Shown: positions 26,993 through 35,728, numbered from the stretch's first letter. The stretch: 64,000 nucleotides of DNA from Paenibacillus auburnensis (GCF_927798115.1 NZ_CAKMMG010000001.1:1426001-1490000); one strand, 5' to 3'. The notes: generated by a model not told the origin, from the letters alone. Numbers and translations are program-made.

Positions 26993-27028
26993 AAACTTAT
27001 CTCTGTGTTCATTCACATATGCTGAAGC

Positions 27029-27718
27029 TTACAGTTCCAAACTTGCTCCATATTCCAGCGCAATTCCTTTAATCCCTTCCTGGCCCAGGGCGTCAACAAA
27101 GCTGGCCACATCCTGGCGGATTGGCGGGAAAGTGTTGTAATGAACAGGGAGCACCTGCTTGGCGTTCAGCCATTTGGCAGCAATCAGCGCATGCTCCGGC
27201 CCCATCGTGAAATGTCCGCCCATTGGAAGAATGGCCAGGTCGATGTTATACAGCTCGCCGAACATTTTCATGTCACTGAACAGCCCGGTGTCTCCCGCAT
27301 GCAGAACGGTCTTGCCTTCCGCTTCAATAATAAATCCGGCAGGCATACCGCCGTAAATGATCTGCTGCTGGTCATTCAGTGTTATACCGCTGGTGTGGAA
27401 CGCATGAATCATCGTCGCCTTAGCGAATCCGAGATCCACCGTCCCCCCGATGTTCATCCCGATCGTCTGCGCACCCTTCCACCCGATATAAGCAGCCAGT
27501 TCGACGGTAGCAACCACCGGAACATTATTGCTGATCGCAATCGGCGCCGCATCCAGAATGTGATCCATATGCGAGTGAGTCAGCAGTACCGCATCTGTCT
27601 TGATGTCCTCAGGCTTCGTTACCGCAGCCGGGTTGCCGCTAATAAAGGGATCGATAATCAGCGACTTGCCGCCTACCTCAATCTGTACACAGGAATGGCC
27701 GTGGAAAATGATCTTCAT
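27029..27718 (-). CDS. ytkL: UPF0173 metal-dependent hydrolase (MBL fold)
   Basis: A 229-residue metallo-beta-lactamase-fold protein. Metal motif LTHSHMDH near 47-54, MHAFHTSG and LHAGDTGLFSDM follow, and GGHFTMGPEHA closes the site. Length and N-terminus MKIIFHGHSCVQIEVGGKSLIIDPFI match the UPF0173/YtkL family. The physiological substrate of the family is not known. AAGGGAGAG precedes the ATG. Confidence 0.93.
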   Translation of the reverse strand: MKIIFHGHSCVQIEVGGKSLIIDPFISGNPAAVTKPEDIKTDAVLLTHSHMDHILDAAPIAISNNVPVVATVELAAYIGWKGAQTIGMNIGGTVDLGFAKATMIHAFHTSGITLNDQQQIIYGGMPAGFIIEAEGKTVLHAGDTGLFSDMKMFGELYNIDLAILPMGGHFTMGPEHALIAAKWLNAKQVLPVHYNTFPPIRQDVASFVDALGQEGIKGIALEYGASLEL

Positions 27719-27929
27719 TCGTTATCTCTCCCTTTCTTCTCATGAATAATGGACTTACCGTGCAAAGGCATAAAGTTTACGTTACAATGACAGGGTGAGT
27801 ATTGTGATATCCGCTGCAGTCCTGTAGGCATTCAACAATGGATTTCATCAATATACTTATTTTTATCACGAACGTATACTTTTATAATATATTGAACATC
27901 ACTTCCTGTCAAGAGAGGCGTGAGGACTA

Positions 27930-28715
27930 TTGCTGTCCGTTGAAAAAACTATGCTCTTCCTACTGTCCCGTGTGGACCAGATGGGCGCCCAGCAATTCGT
28001 GGAAATCTACGAACAAAGAGGGTATACCTCTACCTATATCCGAAACAGCTTGTCCCGCCTGAAAAAAGAGGGCTACATCGCCTCACCTGCCCGTTCCTTA
28101 TATCAAATCACGGATAATGGACGCTCCTACATCAAATCCATTAACAGCAAACCTGCCCGTTATCATCAAAAGTGGGACCACACCTGGGATGTCGTCATGC
28201 TGGAAGTGCCTGAGCACGAACGCAAAAAGCGCGATGCCTTTCGTGCGGCGATTCTGCAGCTTGGCTTCGGACTGCTATATAACAGCGTCTACATCTCTCC
28301 TTGGAATTATCGCCAGGAAGTGACAGAGTATATTCAGAGTCTGGGGCTTACAGACAACGTATCCATCCTTCGCGGAGAGTTCGCAGAGGGCTCGATTACC
28401 CCGGCCAAAGCCTGGACCATCTGGCAGCTCGACAAAGTGGAAGCAGTGTATCAGGAGAAATGGCGCTGGTCGCAGACCGAGTTCGTTCCTCTTGTAGACG
28501 AGGCTGTACGCGACGGGCAGGCATTACGCCTGTTTCTGCTGTACCTGGAAATCGGCGAAACCCTGAGCGGACTGTTTATGGTTGACCCCTCGCTGCCGGA
28601 TGAACTGCTGCCTGCGGACTGGTCCGGTAAAACCGTTCTCGCTGAGCTACAGGCACAATCGCGCAGACTCGCCGAGGCGATCCCCCGTGATTCCTTCTAT
28701 GCGCTGTTCACATAG
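27930..28715 (+). CDS. PaaX-family transcriptional regulator
   Basis: A 261-residue regulator with an N-terminal winged helix (about 1-75: VEIYEQRGYTSTYIRNSLSRLKKEGYIA) and PaaX central and C-terminal domains (WDVVMLEVPEHERKKRDAFRAAILQLGFGLLYNSVYISPWN, then LGLTDNVSILRGEF). PaaX represses phenylacetate catabolism in enterobacteria, but no paa genes are nearby. Start is uncertain: TTG 27930 sits just after GTGAGG; ATG 27951 is an alternative. Upstream DNA is strongly AT-rich. Confidence 0.88.
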   Translation: MLSVEKTMLFLLSRVDQMGAQQFVEIYEQRGYTSTYIRNSLSRLKKEGYIASPARSLYQITDNGRSYIKSINSKPARYHQKWDHTWDVVMLEVPEHERKKRDAFRAAILQLGFGLLYNSVYISPWNYRQEVTEYIQSLGLTDNVSILRGEFAEGSITPAKAWTIWQLDKVEAVYQEKWRWSQTEFVPLVDEAVRDGQALRLFLLYLEIGETLSGLFMVDPSLPDELLPADWSGKTVLAELQAQSRRLAEAIPRDSFYALFT

Positions 28716-28751
28716 CAATTTCTATACTAGTTATCACCATACACAAGAAAA

Positions 28752-28783
28752 AAAGGGGCAGCCTCTCTCAGGCTGTCCCTTCT
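28752..28783. terminator. Bidirectional terminator between paaX-like and yyaL genes
   Basis: Stem AAGGGGCAGCCT/AGGCTGTCCCTT with loop CTCTC, A-run to the left and T-rich sequence to the right. Confidence 0.9.
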
Positions 28784-28792
28784 ATATTTATT

Positions 28793-30910
28793 CTAGTCTT
28801 GCCGCATGCCCGTAGCCAGCAGCTCCTTAACCGCTTCGAGACTGCTAAGTGGTGCACGGCAGGCAAAATTCCGGCATTCATACGCCGTTGCCCGGCCATC
28901 CACCGCCGGTTTATCAGCCAGATGAGGCAGCAGGCGATGCAAAGTCTCACCTTCAATGCCGGACCAGTTAACGATCAGTGAAGCATCCGGCAGGTAGGCC
29001 TGCTGAACCTGAGCCAGCATTCCATGCAGCGCCGGATCCTCCGGCTTCCCGGACAGCACCCATTCACGGCCGCCGGAGATCAGCGCCAGATGGGCCTGCA
29101 GATACATCGCATATCCCGGCGGATATTCTGCAGCCGCAGAGGCCAGTACCTGTGCGGTTCGCTCGGCAACCGCCTTCAGCTCCACATCCTGCGAGATCAC
29201 CGACAGCTTCAGCAGCTGCTTCGCCGCCACCGAATTCCCGGACGGAAGCGCTCCGTCATACAACTCCTTGGAGCGGATCGGCAGCTCTTCGCCGTCGCGG
29301 CCGGTGAAGAAGAAACCGCCGCCTTCCTCGTCGATGAACAGCTCAAGCAGCCCATCCTTAAGCTGCAAAGCCCGCTCCAGGTGCACAGCCTGACCTGTAG
29401 CTTCATACAGCTCAGTCAATCCCCAGATCAGGAAGGCATAATCATCCACATACGCCGGAATCGCAGATTCCCCGTCACGGTAGCGGGCCAGCAGCCGGCC
29501 ATCCTCACGGCGGCGGAGGTTGTCCCAGATGAAGTCTGCCGCCGCTGCTGCAGCTTTGGCGTACTCCGGTTTCTGCAGCGCTTTGGCCCCTTTGGCCAGC
29601 GCCGCGATCATCAGGCCGTTCCAGGAGGTCAGCACTTTATCATCCTTGGACGGATGAATCCGCTGCTCCCGGTAAGCGAACAGCTTCTCACGCCATTCCT
29701 CCATCCGCGTCTTCAGGCCAAGCGGATTCATGCCCGTACGTTCTGCCATATCCTCCGGCAGCTCTTGCAGCAGATTCGGAATATTGGCTCCCTCAAAATT
29801 GCCTTCAGGCGTAATTCCGTACACATGGCAGTAGGAATGCATATCCTCCAGACCCAGCGCTTCCTCAATCTGTTCGCGGGTGAAGACATAGAACTTCCCT
29901 TCCACCCCTTCGGAATCCGCATCCTCAGCACAATAAAATGCACCCTCCGGTGAAGTCATATCCCGCCGTACATACGTAAAGATCTGCTCGGCAATCTCCG
30001 CATACAGCGGCTTCCCGGTAATCTGGAAAGCTTCCAGATAGGCGATGGCCAGCAGCGCGTTATCATAGAGCATTTTCTCAAAATGTGGCACCAGCCACTC
30101 CCGGTCTGTGGAGTAACGGGAGAACCCGAACCCTACGTGGTCATACATCCCGCCGCGGTACATCGCATCCAGCGTCTTCTCCACCATCCGCAGCGCTTCC
30201 GGCTGCTGGTAGGCCTGGCTGTACGCCAGCAGGAACGACAGGTTATGCGGCGATGGGAACTTCGGCGCATTGCCGAACCCGCCGTATTCCTCGTCGAACT
30301 GGCGTCTGTACAGCTCAAAAGCCTCATGCAGCAGCTCTTCGCCCGGCGCAGCACCGCCGCTTACACCGGCAAGCTGCGCATTCTTGCGGTCCAGCGACTG
30401 GAGATCCGCCAGCAGCTCGTCACCGAGCTTACTCAGCGCATCGCCATCCTGCTCCCACTTCGCATGGATCTGCCCCAGCACATCCATCAGCCCGATCCGC
30501 CCGAACATCTGCCGTTTCGGGAAATACGTCCCTGCATAGAACGGCTTCTTATCCGGTGTCAGCAGCACAGTCAGCGGCCACCCGCCGCTCCCGGTCAGTG
30601 CCTGACACACCGACATATACAGCGCATCAATATCCGGCCGCTCCTCGCGGTCGACCTTGATTGCAATATAGTTATCATTAAGTAGCTGCGCGACCTCCGC
30701 ATCCTCGAAGGATTCGCGCTCCATTACGTGACACCAATGACAAGTTGAATAGCCGACTGAAAGGAAAATCGGCTTGTTCTCGGACTGCGCCTTGGCAAAG
30801 GCCTCGTCTCCCCATGGATACCAGTCCACGGGATTGTGGGCGTGCTGCAATAAATATGGGGACTTTTCGTTTATCAATCGGTTAGGCTGTTTGCCTTCTT
30901 TAATCTCCAT
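28793..30910 (-). CDS. yyaL: YyaL-type thioredoxin-domain protein (DUF255)
   Basis: A 705-residue cytosolic protein. The N-terminal thioredoxin-like domain carries [17 protein letters not shown] (CxxC near 54-57), after the hallmark [21 protein letters not shown]. The rest is an (alpha/alpha) barrel of the N-acylglucosamine epimerase type ([42 protein letters not shown]). Full length for the family, whose function is poorly understood. AAGGAGG is 8 bases before ATG. A fragment of a second copy lies at 43522-43590. Confidence 0.94.
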   Translation of the reverse strand: MEIKEGKQPNRLINEKSPYLLQHAHNPVDWYPWGDEAFAKAQSENKPIFLSVGYSTCHWCHVMERESFEDAEVAQLLNDNYIAIKVDREERPDIDALYMSVCQALTGSGGWPLTVLLTPDKKPFYAGTYFPKRQMFGRIGLMDVLGQIHAKWEQDGDALSKLGDELLADLQSLDRKNAQLAGVSGGAAPGEELLHEAFELYRRQFDEEYGGFGNAPKFPSPHNLSFLLAYSQAYQQPEALRMVEKTLDAMYRGGMYDHVGFGFSRYSTDREWLVPHFEKMLYDNALLAIAYLEAFQITGKPLYAEIAEQIFTYVRRDMTSPEGAFYCAEDADSEGVEGKFYVFTREQIEEALGLEDMHSYCHVYGITPEGNFEGANIPNLLQELPEDMAERTGMNPLGLKTRMEEWREKLFAYREQRIHPSKDDKVLTSWNGLMIAALAKGAKALQKPEYAKAAAAAADFIWDNLRRREDGRLLARYRDGESAIPAYVDDYAFLIWGLTELYEATGQAVHLERALQLKDGLLELFIDEEGGGFFFTGRDGEELPIRSKELYDGALPSGNSVAAKQLLKLSVISQDVELKAVAERTAQVLASAAAEYPPGYAMYLQAHLALISGGREWVLSGKPEDPALHGMLAQVQQAYLPDASLIVNWSGIEGETLHRLLPHLADKPAVDGRATAYECRNFACRAPLSSLEAVKELLATGMRQD

Positions 30911-30984
30911 TTATGTAGCCTCCTTATGCGGAATGTGCCATTGTTAGTATTACCCGTTGAATGGCAAAAAGACACCAACAAGGG

Positions 30985-31053
30985 CTAGTGCCTCGGTTTA
31001 CCCTTTCTCTTTATCTTTGCAGGTTGAAGATATTGTTTTTCACCTTCATTCAT
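30985..31053 (-). pseudogene. Remnant of a second DUF4279-like gene
   Basis: A 22-codon reading frame ending LQPAKIKRKGKPRH matches LQPVKIKRKGEP of the intact DUF4279 gene at 34801-35214; nearby nucleotides TTTATCTTT-CAGGTTGAAGAT match too. About 25 codons between the start and this block are missing relative to the intact copy, and the frame stops right after it, so only the promoter, start and one core motif survive. An old duplicate reduced by deletion is the simplest account. Confidence 0.7.
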
Positions 31054-31068
31054 ATAAATCGTTTTTTT

Positions 31069-31098
31069 ATCGTATCGGTTCGCTTATGTTCGAGTCAA
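31069..31098 (-). promoter_or_regulatory. Conserved promoter of the DUF4279 remnant
   Basis: Leftward TTGACT, an 18-base spacer and TACGAT. The same elements with an 18-base spacer of closely similar sequence precede the intact DUF4279 gene (35237-35266). Confidence 0.65.
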
Positions 31099-31111
31099 AT
31101 AACGGTGAATA

Positions 31112-31195
31112 CTAACCTCTAAGCCTTGTTACCACAACTAACAGTACAATAATTCCGAGCAAAATCAGCCAGCTTACTGGGTGACCGAAATTTAA
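31112..31195 (-). pseudogene. Detached DUF5808-like C-terminal fragment
   Basis: Downstream of the 31198 stop, shifted by one frame, a 27-codon stretch reads LNFGHPVSWLILLGIIVLLV... and ends at TAG 31112. This matches the C-terminal segment of DUF1648/DUF5808 membrane proteins. The intervening region of full-length relatives is missing, so the neighbouring gene has suffered an internal out-of-frame deletion. Confidence 0.65.
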
Positions 31196-31197
31196 CC

Positions 31198-31872
31198 TTA
31201 ACGGTTCGGATCAGTAGGTTGAACCTGCTGCTTCACTCTGCGAATACTCCAATTCTCAAATGTGAACAAAAGTGTTATGAATACTTGTATTATCGTAGTC
31301 ATAAACACAAAACTATAAGATTTATCTGCATAGCGGTCAACGTTCCAACTGCTGTTGTAATGGATCGGAATCTGATCAGGAATCTGATCGTAGTTGAGTA
31401 GCACAGTTACAATACTAACAATAATAATTAAAACATGAATGAGGAACCAATTATTAGACAAGCCAATGTTTCTTTTCCGAAAACCAGTGTCCACTGCCAT
31501 GATTGATGGTTCCTGAGCAATCGGCAGCATAGGTAGTAAACTTTTCATTTTGAAATGATAGCTAATGTTTATGACTAGGGAGATTACGACCATGGCGAGA
31601 GAATAAGTGACAATGATCCAACTTTGTTGCTTGGAATGTTCATCACCGTATATTAGGCAGAGGATACACAAAATGAATAAGATGGTATGCAAGGTGGCAC
31701 TAATCTTAGCATATGACTCCCGCATCTGACGCAGAGGCTCACTGTGGAATTGTACAGCGCTGATGGTGACCCCAAAACTAATCGTCTCTCTTGTTAAATA
31801 AGGCATGCCTACCATGAGTACAATGGTAGGTACAAATACAAAGATCATTATTATAACAGGCATTATCGTCAT
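31198..31872 (-). CDS. DUF1648-domain membrane protein, C-terminally truncated
   Basis: A 224-residue protein with about six helices. The N-terminal PYLTRETISFGVTI and the block NYDQIPDQIPIHYNSSWNVDRYADKS (about 165-190) identify the DUF1648 family. Relatives as I recall them run to about 350-400 residues and end with a DUF5808 segment; here the frame stops after QPTDPNR. The expected C-terminal peptide lies immediately beyond in another frame (31112-31195). ATG 31872 has GAGGAGG 8 bases upstream. It may be non-functional. Confidence 0.7.
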   Translation of the reverse strand: MTIMPVIIMIFVFVPTIVLMVGMPYLTRETISFGVTISAVQFHSEPLRQMRESYAKISATLHTILFILCILCLIYGDEHSKQQSWIIVTYSLAMVVISLVINISYHFKMKSLLPMLPIAQEPSIMAVDTGFRKRNIGLSNNWFLIHVLIIIVSIVTVLLNYDQIPDQIPIHYNSSWNVDRYADKSYSFVFMTTIIQVFITLLFTFENWSIRRVKQQVQPTDPNR

Positions 31873-32312
31873 ATCATTCGCCTCCTCTTATACATAAGTG
31901 TGTATTCGGAAACTATATAACCCTTATATCATCGGCGATTCATCACTGTGCCTTTTTGCGTATGATTAACCTATTAACTTAGGATAGGTAATCGACTTGA
32001 ACATAAATTTAATTATAATCGATTTCAGTGAGTACATGGGTGAAATTAACATTTATCCAGACCTTTTGTTACGCAGAGCTACTCATCTGACAACTGAATT
32101 ATGGCAAGTACTTTAAGCAATAGAAAAAGGAGCCCTTTTACAGGCTCCTTCGACGGTGTTTGATCGTTCGAGTATCTTTAAAAGTCACACTTCACATCAT
32201 TAGAAATACTTGGGCACCGCTAGTTCACTTTCCGTTTTAAAGGAATGCTACTAGGCGTGTGTGTTCAGAGATGCTCTGCGACACAACCCCTCGCTTTCAA
32301 TTGACTTAGTGA
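31873..32312. other. 440-base gene-free AT-rich region
   Basis: No ORF with a usable start is seen. It holds a leftward terminator at 32122-32150. The stretch TCGACTTGAACATAAATTTA near 31990 weakly resembles the promoter region of the DUF4279 gene. Probably debris of deleted genes. Confidence 0.5.
32122..32150 (-). terminator. Leftward terminator hairpin
   Basis: Stem AAGGAGCC/GGCTCCTT with an 8-base loop; leftward it continues TTTCTATTGC. It lies downstream of the pseudogene at 32313-32634. Confidence 0.7.
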
Positions 32313-32634
32313 TTAGTTAAATTCCTCTTGTAGCCCTAGCACCGAATGGTCCAACGGAACCACACCTCTCTTCACACCGTCAAAAATATCTTGCACAGAT
32401 TTCAAGCTTCTTATACATCGTATGCTCAAACAATTTTAAATCGGGATCGTTAAATATTACCATATTATTCCAAATAAATGAATGTCTATAACCACACTTT
32501 GTTGTCCGTTAATAAAGGAAAGTAACCTTAAATTGGGTTGTACTGTCATGCGGTGTTTTGATAAATAAAAAAATAAAATTCCCCGTTAGTTCAACGACTT
32601 CACACTCTTTATGATGCGGTTCACCGTAATATAT
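32313..32634 (-). pseudogene. Decayed ORF, one stop and one frameshift
   Basis: Leftward from 32634 a frame reads IYYGEPHHKECEVVELTG, NFIFLFIKTPHDSTTQF, then a TAA at 32509-32511, then HSFIWNNMVIFNDPDLKLFEHTM to a TGA at 32380. A one-base shift gives a smooth continuation LKSVQDIFDGVKRGVVPLDHSV and a stop at 32313. Together this looks like a single former gene of about 105 codons. I do not recognise the family; the size and surroundings suggest an immunity-type protein. Confidence 0.55.
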
Positions 32635-32740
32635 CTAAGCACAAAGTACAGTTTGACCACAAAATATACATCAGTATAAAGACGTAGCCACTCCTGTAAT
32701 GGAGTGGTTTCTTAGTATAGAACCTCCATATTATTGTTAC
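32620..32740 (+). repeat. Copy A of a ~120-bp dispersed repeat with hairpin
   Basis: Begins TTCACCGTAATATATCTAAGCAC and ends CCATATTATTGTTAC; about 80% like copy B at 38389-38512, same orientation. It contains the hairpin CCACTCC-TGTAAT-GGAGTGG followed by TTTCTT. Copy B has CCACACC/GGTGTGG, so a T-A pair became A-T with pairing kept. Both copies lie at the 3' end of leftward genes. Confidence 0.75.
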
Positions 32741-33039
32741 TCCATAAGTACAAAGGCATTCTCTATCCCCATCATATCCTTAAGCGTTTTACCTAATGCG
32801 TAATGGTTTGGTTTGTCCTTTTTTATTACACAGATAATATTCCCTGCTTCACCTTCTGACAGGTTAGTAAGTTGCAAGTAGTCGTCATTTGCATAGATGT
32901 ATGATACTAGATAATCATAGTAGTCAGCTATCTCACCCTTAACATTCAATCCAACATTGAAAAGCCTTACTTTTGTTCCTGCCCATATTTTATAATCATC
33001 TTCAATGTTTGCTAAAGGAATCCACTTAGTTGCTTCCAT
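32737..33039 (-). CDS. Small immunity-like protein of unknown family
   Basis: A 100-residue acidic protein from ATG 33039 (AAGGATG upstream), starting MEATKWIPLANIEDDYKIWAG. It contains SYIYANDDYLQLTNLSEGEAGNIICVIKKDKP. No membrane segment or catalytic motif is seen. AT-rich composition and the neighbours fit a toxin-immunity or accessory gene. It follows the 33091-33789 gene by 51 bases on the same strand. Family not recognised. Confidence 0.65.
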   Translation of the reverse strand: MEATKWIPLANIEDDYKIWAGTKVRLFNVGLNVKGEIADYYDYLVSYIYANDDYLQLTNLSEGEAGNIICVIKKDKPNHYALGKTLKDMMGIENAFVLME

Positions 33040-33090
33040 TAAACATACCATCCTTACTTTTAAGTAGTAATGGATGAAATCCATGTTTTT

Positions 33091-33789
33091 TCATTTACTA
33101 TCTTCCAATGAATATTCAACTACTACCCAAGGAAGCCACAGAACTGGCTCAGTACCTTCTATTTCATCATTAGTGTATTGAGCCAATTGTTCAGCTTCTT
33201 TAAGACTTCTAATGAAACCATTTTCATTCAGAGAGAATGAAAATTTTTCTTTGTATTCTTCAAATAAATGATTGCATATGTAAGAATGGAATGTTCCATA
33301 TTCATAACCTAATATTTCATAGCCTAAAGTCAAGCCATTCATTTCAAGAATCTTCTTTTGGGATATGTTATATTCAACTCCATAAAAGAATCCTTCTTCT
33401 CCAAAATCACTTTTCAAATGGTCTAACATACCAGTAGGCAATCCAATACCAATTAACTTAATATTTTTTGTATCGTTCAGGTACTTATGATAAAACTCCT
33501 TTGCTTTATCTAAGTTGGTGAACACATGAGGGAAACCTAATGATTTAATATCAAATTCCTGTTCTACCCACTTTTCCATGTAAGTGAAAATGTCCTGACT
33601 TAAATTTAACTGCTTCATGTACTCTTTTTTCTTCGATTCTGATTTATTCCAACACAAACCAATGTCTGGGAAATTATCACAAATGCAGTTACTTGCTGAT
33701 AGCACCACTTCTGGAATTATATTTTCATCCATATATTCAGCCCTTTTCATGGGCTTAACCAAATAGTACCCTCCCAAAAGATAATCCAA
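33091..33789 (-). CDS. Uncharacterised accessory protein, immunity-like
   Basis: A 232-residue soluble protein starting at TTG 33789, seven bases after AAGGGGG. It begins MDYLLGGYYLVKPMKRAEYM and contains NCICDNFPDIGLCWNK and a C-terminal AQYTNDEIEGTEPVLWLPWVVVEYS. No known catalytic motif is visible. Comparable two-domain proteins accompany polymorphic toxins in Bacilli, but no toxin gene is in this window. Assignment is by context only. Confidence 0.65.
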   Translation of the reverse strand: MDYLLGGYYLVKPMKRAEYMDENIIPEVVLSASNCICDNFPDIGLCWNKSESKKKEYMKQLNLSQDIFTYMEKWVEQEFDIKSLGFPHVFTNLDKAKEFYHKYLNDTKNIKLIGIGLPTGMLDHLKSDFGEEGFFYGVEYNISQKKILEMNGLTLGYEILGYEYGTFHSYICNHLFEEYKEKFSFSLNENGFIRSLKEAEQLAQYTNDEIEGTEPVLWLPWVVVEYSLEDSK

Positions 33790-33933
33790 GATGTATCCCC
33801 CTTACATAAAATCGCTCTTTTATTTTGTCTACCCTATCGAAAGGATAGTGTTTACATGTTGGACAATAATAGCGATCAACGATTACTTTGTTGTTATTTT
33901 GTAATCTTATACTCTATATAAGACAATAGTTTA

Positions 33934-34311
33934 CTAAGTTATTGAAGGGGTATACTTTTTCATTTCGCCAGCTAATTTCTCATTTCTCCCATTTTTTATT
34001 TTTCTGATTACTAGGTGACGAAAACCTCCAGGAGTCATCCCTAAATCTTTTTCAACTAATCGAGAAAGACTTTTTCTATTATAGTATTTTAAGGTCTTTG
34101 AATAACTGAATTCTTGAAGAATTTCTGAAAATAATTTATCATTTTCATCATAAATAGCATCAATATCTATTTCACTAGTTAAAACTAGCATAGCTTGTTT
34201 TAATGCATCTTTCCCTTTTGCTTTTGTATTAAATTGATTTATTCTAAAATCAATTTCCATAGCACTTCGACTTGAAACTTGAGTTTCAAATTCAGTCTGT
34301 AAACTTTTTAA
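33934..34311 (-). pseudogene. C-terminal part of a frameshifted DUF4435-like gene
   Basis: Leftward, the frame LKSLQTEFETQVSSRSAMEID (from 34311) continues through KGKDALKQAMLVLTSEIDIDA to the stop at 33934. It joins the preceding fragment (34308-34544, ending ...IKVEF) by a one-base shift inside TTTTAAAAAG, a homopolymer slip site. An internal ATG at 34260 could give a 108-residue product. The content suits the helical tail of a DUF4435/AAA protein. Confidence 0.55.
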
Positions 34312-34544
34312 AACTCAACTTTAATGGCAGGAAATATATCGCTCACATTTAATTCTAATATTTTTGCCACCTCACTTATTACCTCTTCAACAATTATCAA
34401 ATTCTCTATTTCGGCCACTTCTAATGCATAGATTCCAGATTCACTTAATGCAGAAAGTTCCTCGTCAGTTTTATAATCTCGATCAATTAATGTATTCCTT
34501 ATCAGTAATATCAATGTCGTGGTATTTTTTAAAGTCATCTGCAA
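34308..34544 (-). pseudogene. DUF4435-like fragment (middle part)
   Basis: The block LIDRDYKTDEELSALSESGIYALEVAEIENLIIVEEV matches the core of DUF4435 proteins (acidic DRD and AEIEN motifs of a Toprim-like fold), usually linked to an AAA ATPase in defence-type proteins. The ATPase half is absent: upstream of LIDRD the sequence is taken over by the ORF at 34483-34617 in another frame. This indicates a deletion junction near 34485 and a frameshift near 34305. Confidence 0.6.
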
Positions 34545-34617
34545 GCTGTTTTTTTGCTTGTTTTGCTTTGTTGTCTTTAAGTAACTTCTCTAATTTTCTT
34601 TTTCTATCATTAGTCAT
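34483..34617 (-). CDS. Short lysine-rich ORF overlapping the DUF4435 fragment
   Basis: A 44-codon ORF (MTNDRKRKLEKLLKDNKAKQ...HDIDITDKEYIN) from ATG 34617 with AGGGTGATG upstream. Very basic, predicted helical. It may be the surviving N-terminus of a lost gene fused by deletion to the DUF4435 fragment. No family recognised. Confidence 0.4.
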   Translation of the reverse strand: MTNDRKRKLEKLLKDNKAKQAKKQLADDFKKYHDIDITDKEYIN

Positions 34618-34800
34618 AACATCACCCTACTATTCCTTTATCCTTTCTCTTTTGTTTTCGCTTTGTAAGTTCGATAAGTTTACTTTCAGTTTATTCTGGA
34701 AACGAAGTTTTAACATACAAAGTGTTATTAAAGCATCTTTTCTATTTTATCGTCCATCATCTTAACCCCTTAAATGAATCAAATAATGGTGGCTACGTAA

Positions 34801-35214
34801 TCATTCGTTTTCAGCTTCTCCATTAGAAAGGACGTGCACTTCAAATCTTATATTTAAGTCTGCCATTACCCTTAGCACATTAGGCTTCAACTCAAATCCC
34901 ATCTGTCCCAACCTAGACCGCGTACTAAAGAATATATATACTTCATGTTTCATGGAGATTCTTTTAATATACTTTTCTGAGGGCATTAAATCGTTAAGAA
35001 AAGAATCCAATGCAGTATCAAAATGTCTATCGCCAAACTTAACCTTATAAGACCAGTAATCATCTTTCATAACCTGCTTTGATGTGATTGGTTCGCCTTT
35101 TCTTTTTATCTTTACAGGTTGAAGATTAATATTTGTAGTAATTTCTTCAAAATTCAAACTACTACCTCTGATAACTAAAGAAATAAAACCTTCCAAATTG
35201 GTTTTCACATCCAT
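34801..35214 (-). CDS. DUF4279-domain protein (immunity-like)
   Basis: A 137-residue soluble protein. The pattern ISLVIRGSSLNFEEITTNINLQPVKIKRKGEP then YWSYKVKFGDRHFDTALDSFLNDL and VYIFFSTRSRLGQMGFELKPNVLRVMADLNI fits the DUF4279 family, which is common in toxin-immunity neighbourhoods. A good promoter (TTGACT, 18-base spacer, TACGAT) ends about 23 bases upstream of ATG 35214, leaving little room for a ribosome site; none is obvious. A decayed duplicate lies at 30985-31053. Confidence 0.8.
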   Translation of the reverse strand: MDVKTNLEGFISLVIRGSSLNFEEITTNINLQPVKIKRKGEPITSKQVMKDDYWSYKVKFGDRHFDTALDSFLNDLMPSEKYIKRISMKHEVYIFFSTRSRLGQMGFELKPNVLRVMADLNIRFEVHVLSNGEAENE

Positions 35215-35236
35215 TCATACTTATCAATTATATTTA

Positions 35237-35266
35237 ATCGTATCGATTCACTTAAGTTCAAGTCAA
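35237..35266 (-). promoter_or_regulatory. Promoter of the DUF4279 gene
   Basis: Leftward TTGACT-N18-TACGAT. The same motif and spacer length precede the decayed copy at 31069-31098; the spacer sequences differ by only a few bases. Confidence 0.65.
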
Positions 35267-35350
35267 GGATGTAATGATCTCTTTTACAACTGCCTTCAAT
35301 ACATACTGCATTGACATATTAATTAATCCTTTAACGATAAAATTCTGTTC

Positions 35351-35686
35351 TCATTCGTCCATGTTATGCCCGACACATATATCAAATATATCTTCAAACT
35401 CATCTTTGAGTATCAAATGTTCAACCACTTCTTCAATACGTTTGCGACTAGATTCATCCACTAGTAACATATCACTACCCCAGAAATACTTTCCTTGTAA
35501 GCACTCTCCAGTTTGTTGGTTCTTTTCAGAGAGAGACTGTATGTTCTTGTATGTAAAAAATGAAGCAACCCACCTTGAACCGTCTTCAAATGTAACTATT
35601 GTATCAGTGTTATCATCATATATGTTCCATTCTCCTTCAGCCCATTGTTCGGCTTCAATCCAAATGGAGTATTCCGTGTTTTTCAC
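35351..35686 (-). CDS. Small acidic immunity-like protein
   Basis: A 111-residue protein from GTG 35686 with AAGGGCG upstream, starting MKNTEYSIWIEAEQWAEGEW. Rich in Trp, Asp and Glu (WNIYDDNTDTIVTFEDGSRWVASFFTYKNI), which suits a surface-binding antitoxin-type protein. I do not recognise a named family. The C-terminus FEDIFDICVGHNMDE is acidic. AT-rich like its neighbours. Confidence 0.65.
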   Translation of the reverse strand: MKNTEYSIWIEAEQWAEGEWNIYDDNTDTIVTFEDGSRWVASFFTYKNIQSLSEKNQQTGECLQGKYFWGSDMLLVDESSRKRIEEVVEHLILKDEFEDIFDICVGHNMDE

Positions 35687-35728
35687 TCAAATCGCCCTTC
35701 TTTCGAACCTTTGATCCAGACTCCAACT

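Noticed and set aside
29024-29953. 309-residue rightward ORF over yyaL
   Set aside because: Antisense to an intact full-length yyaL; no start signal or family content.
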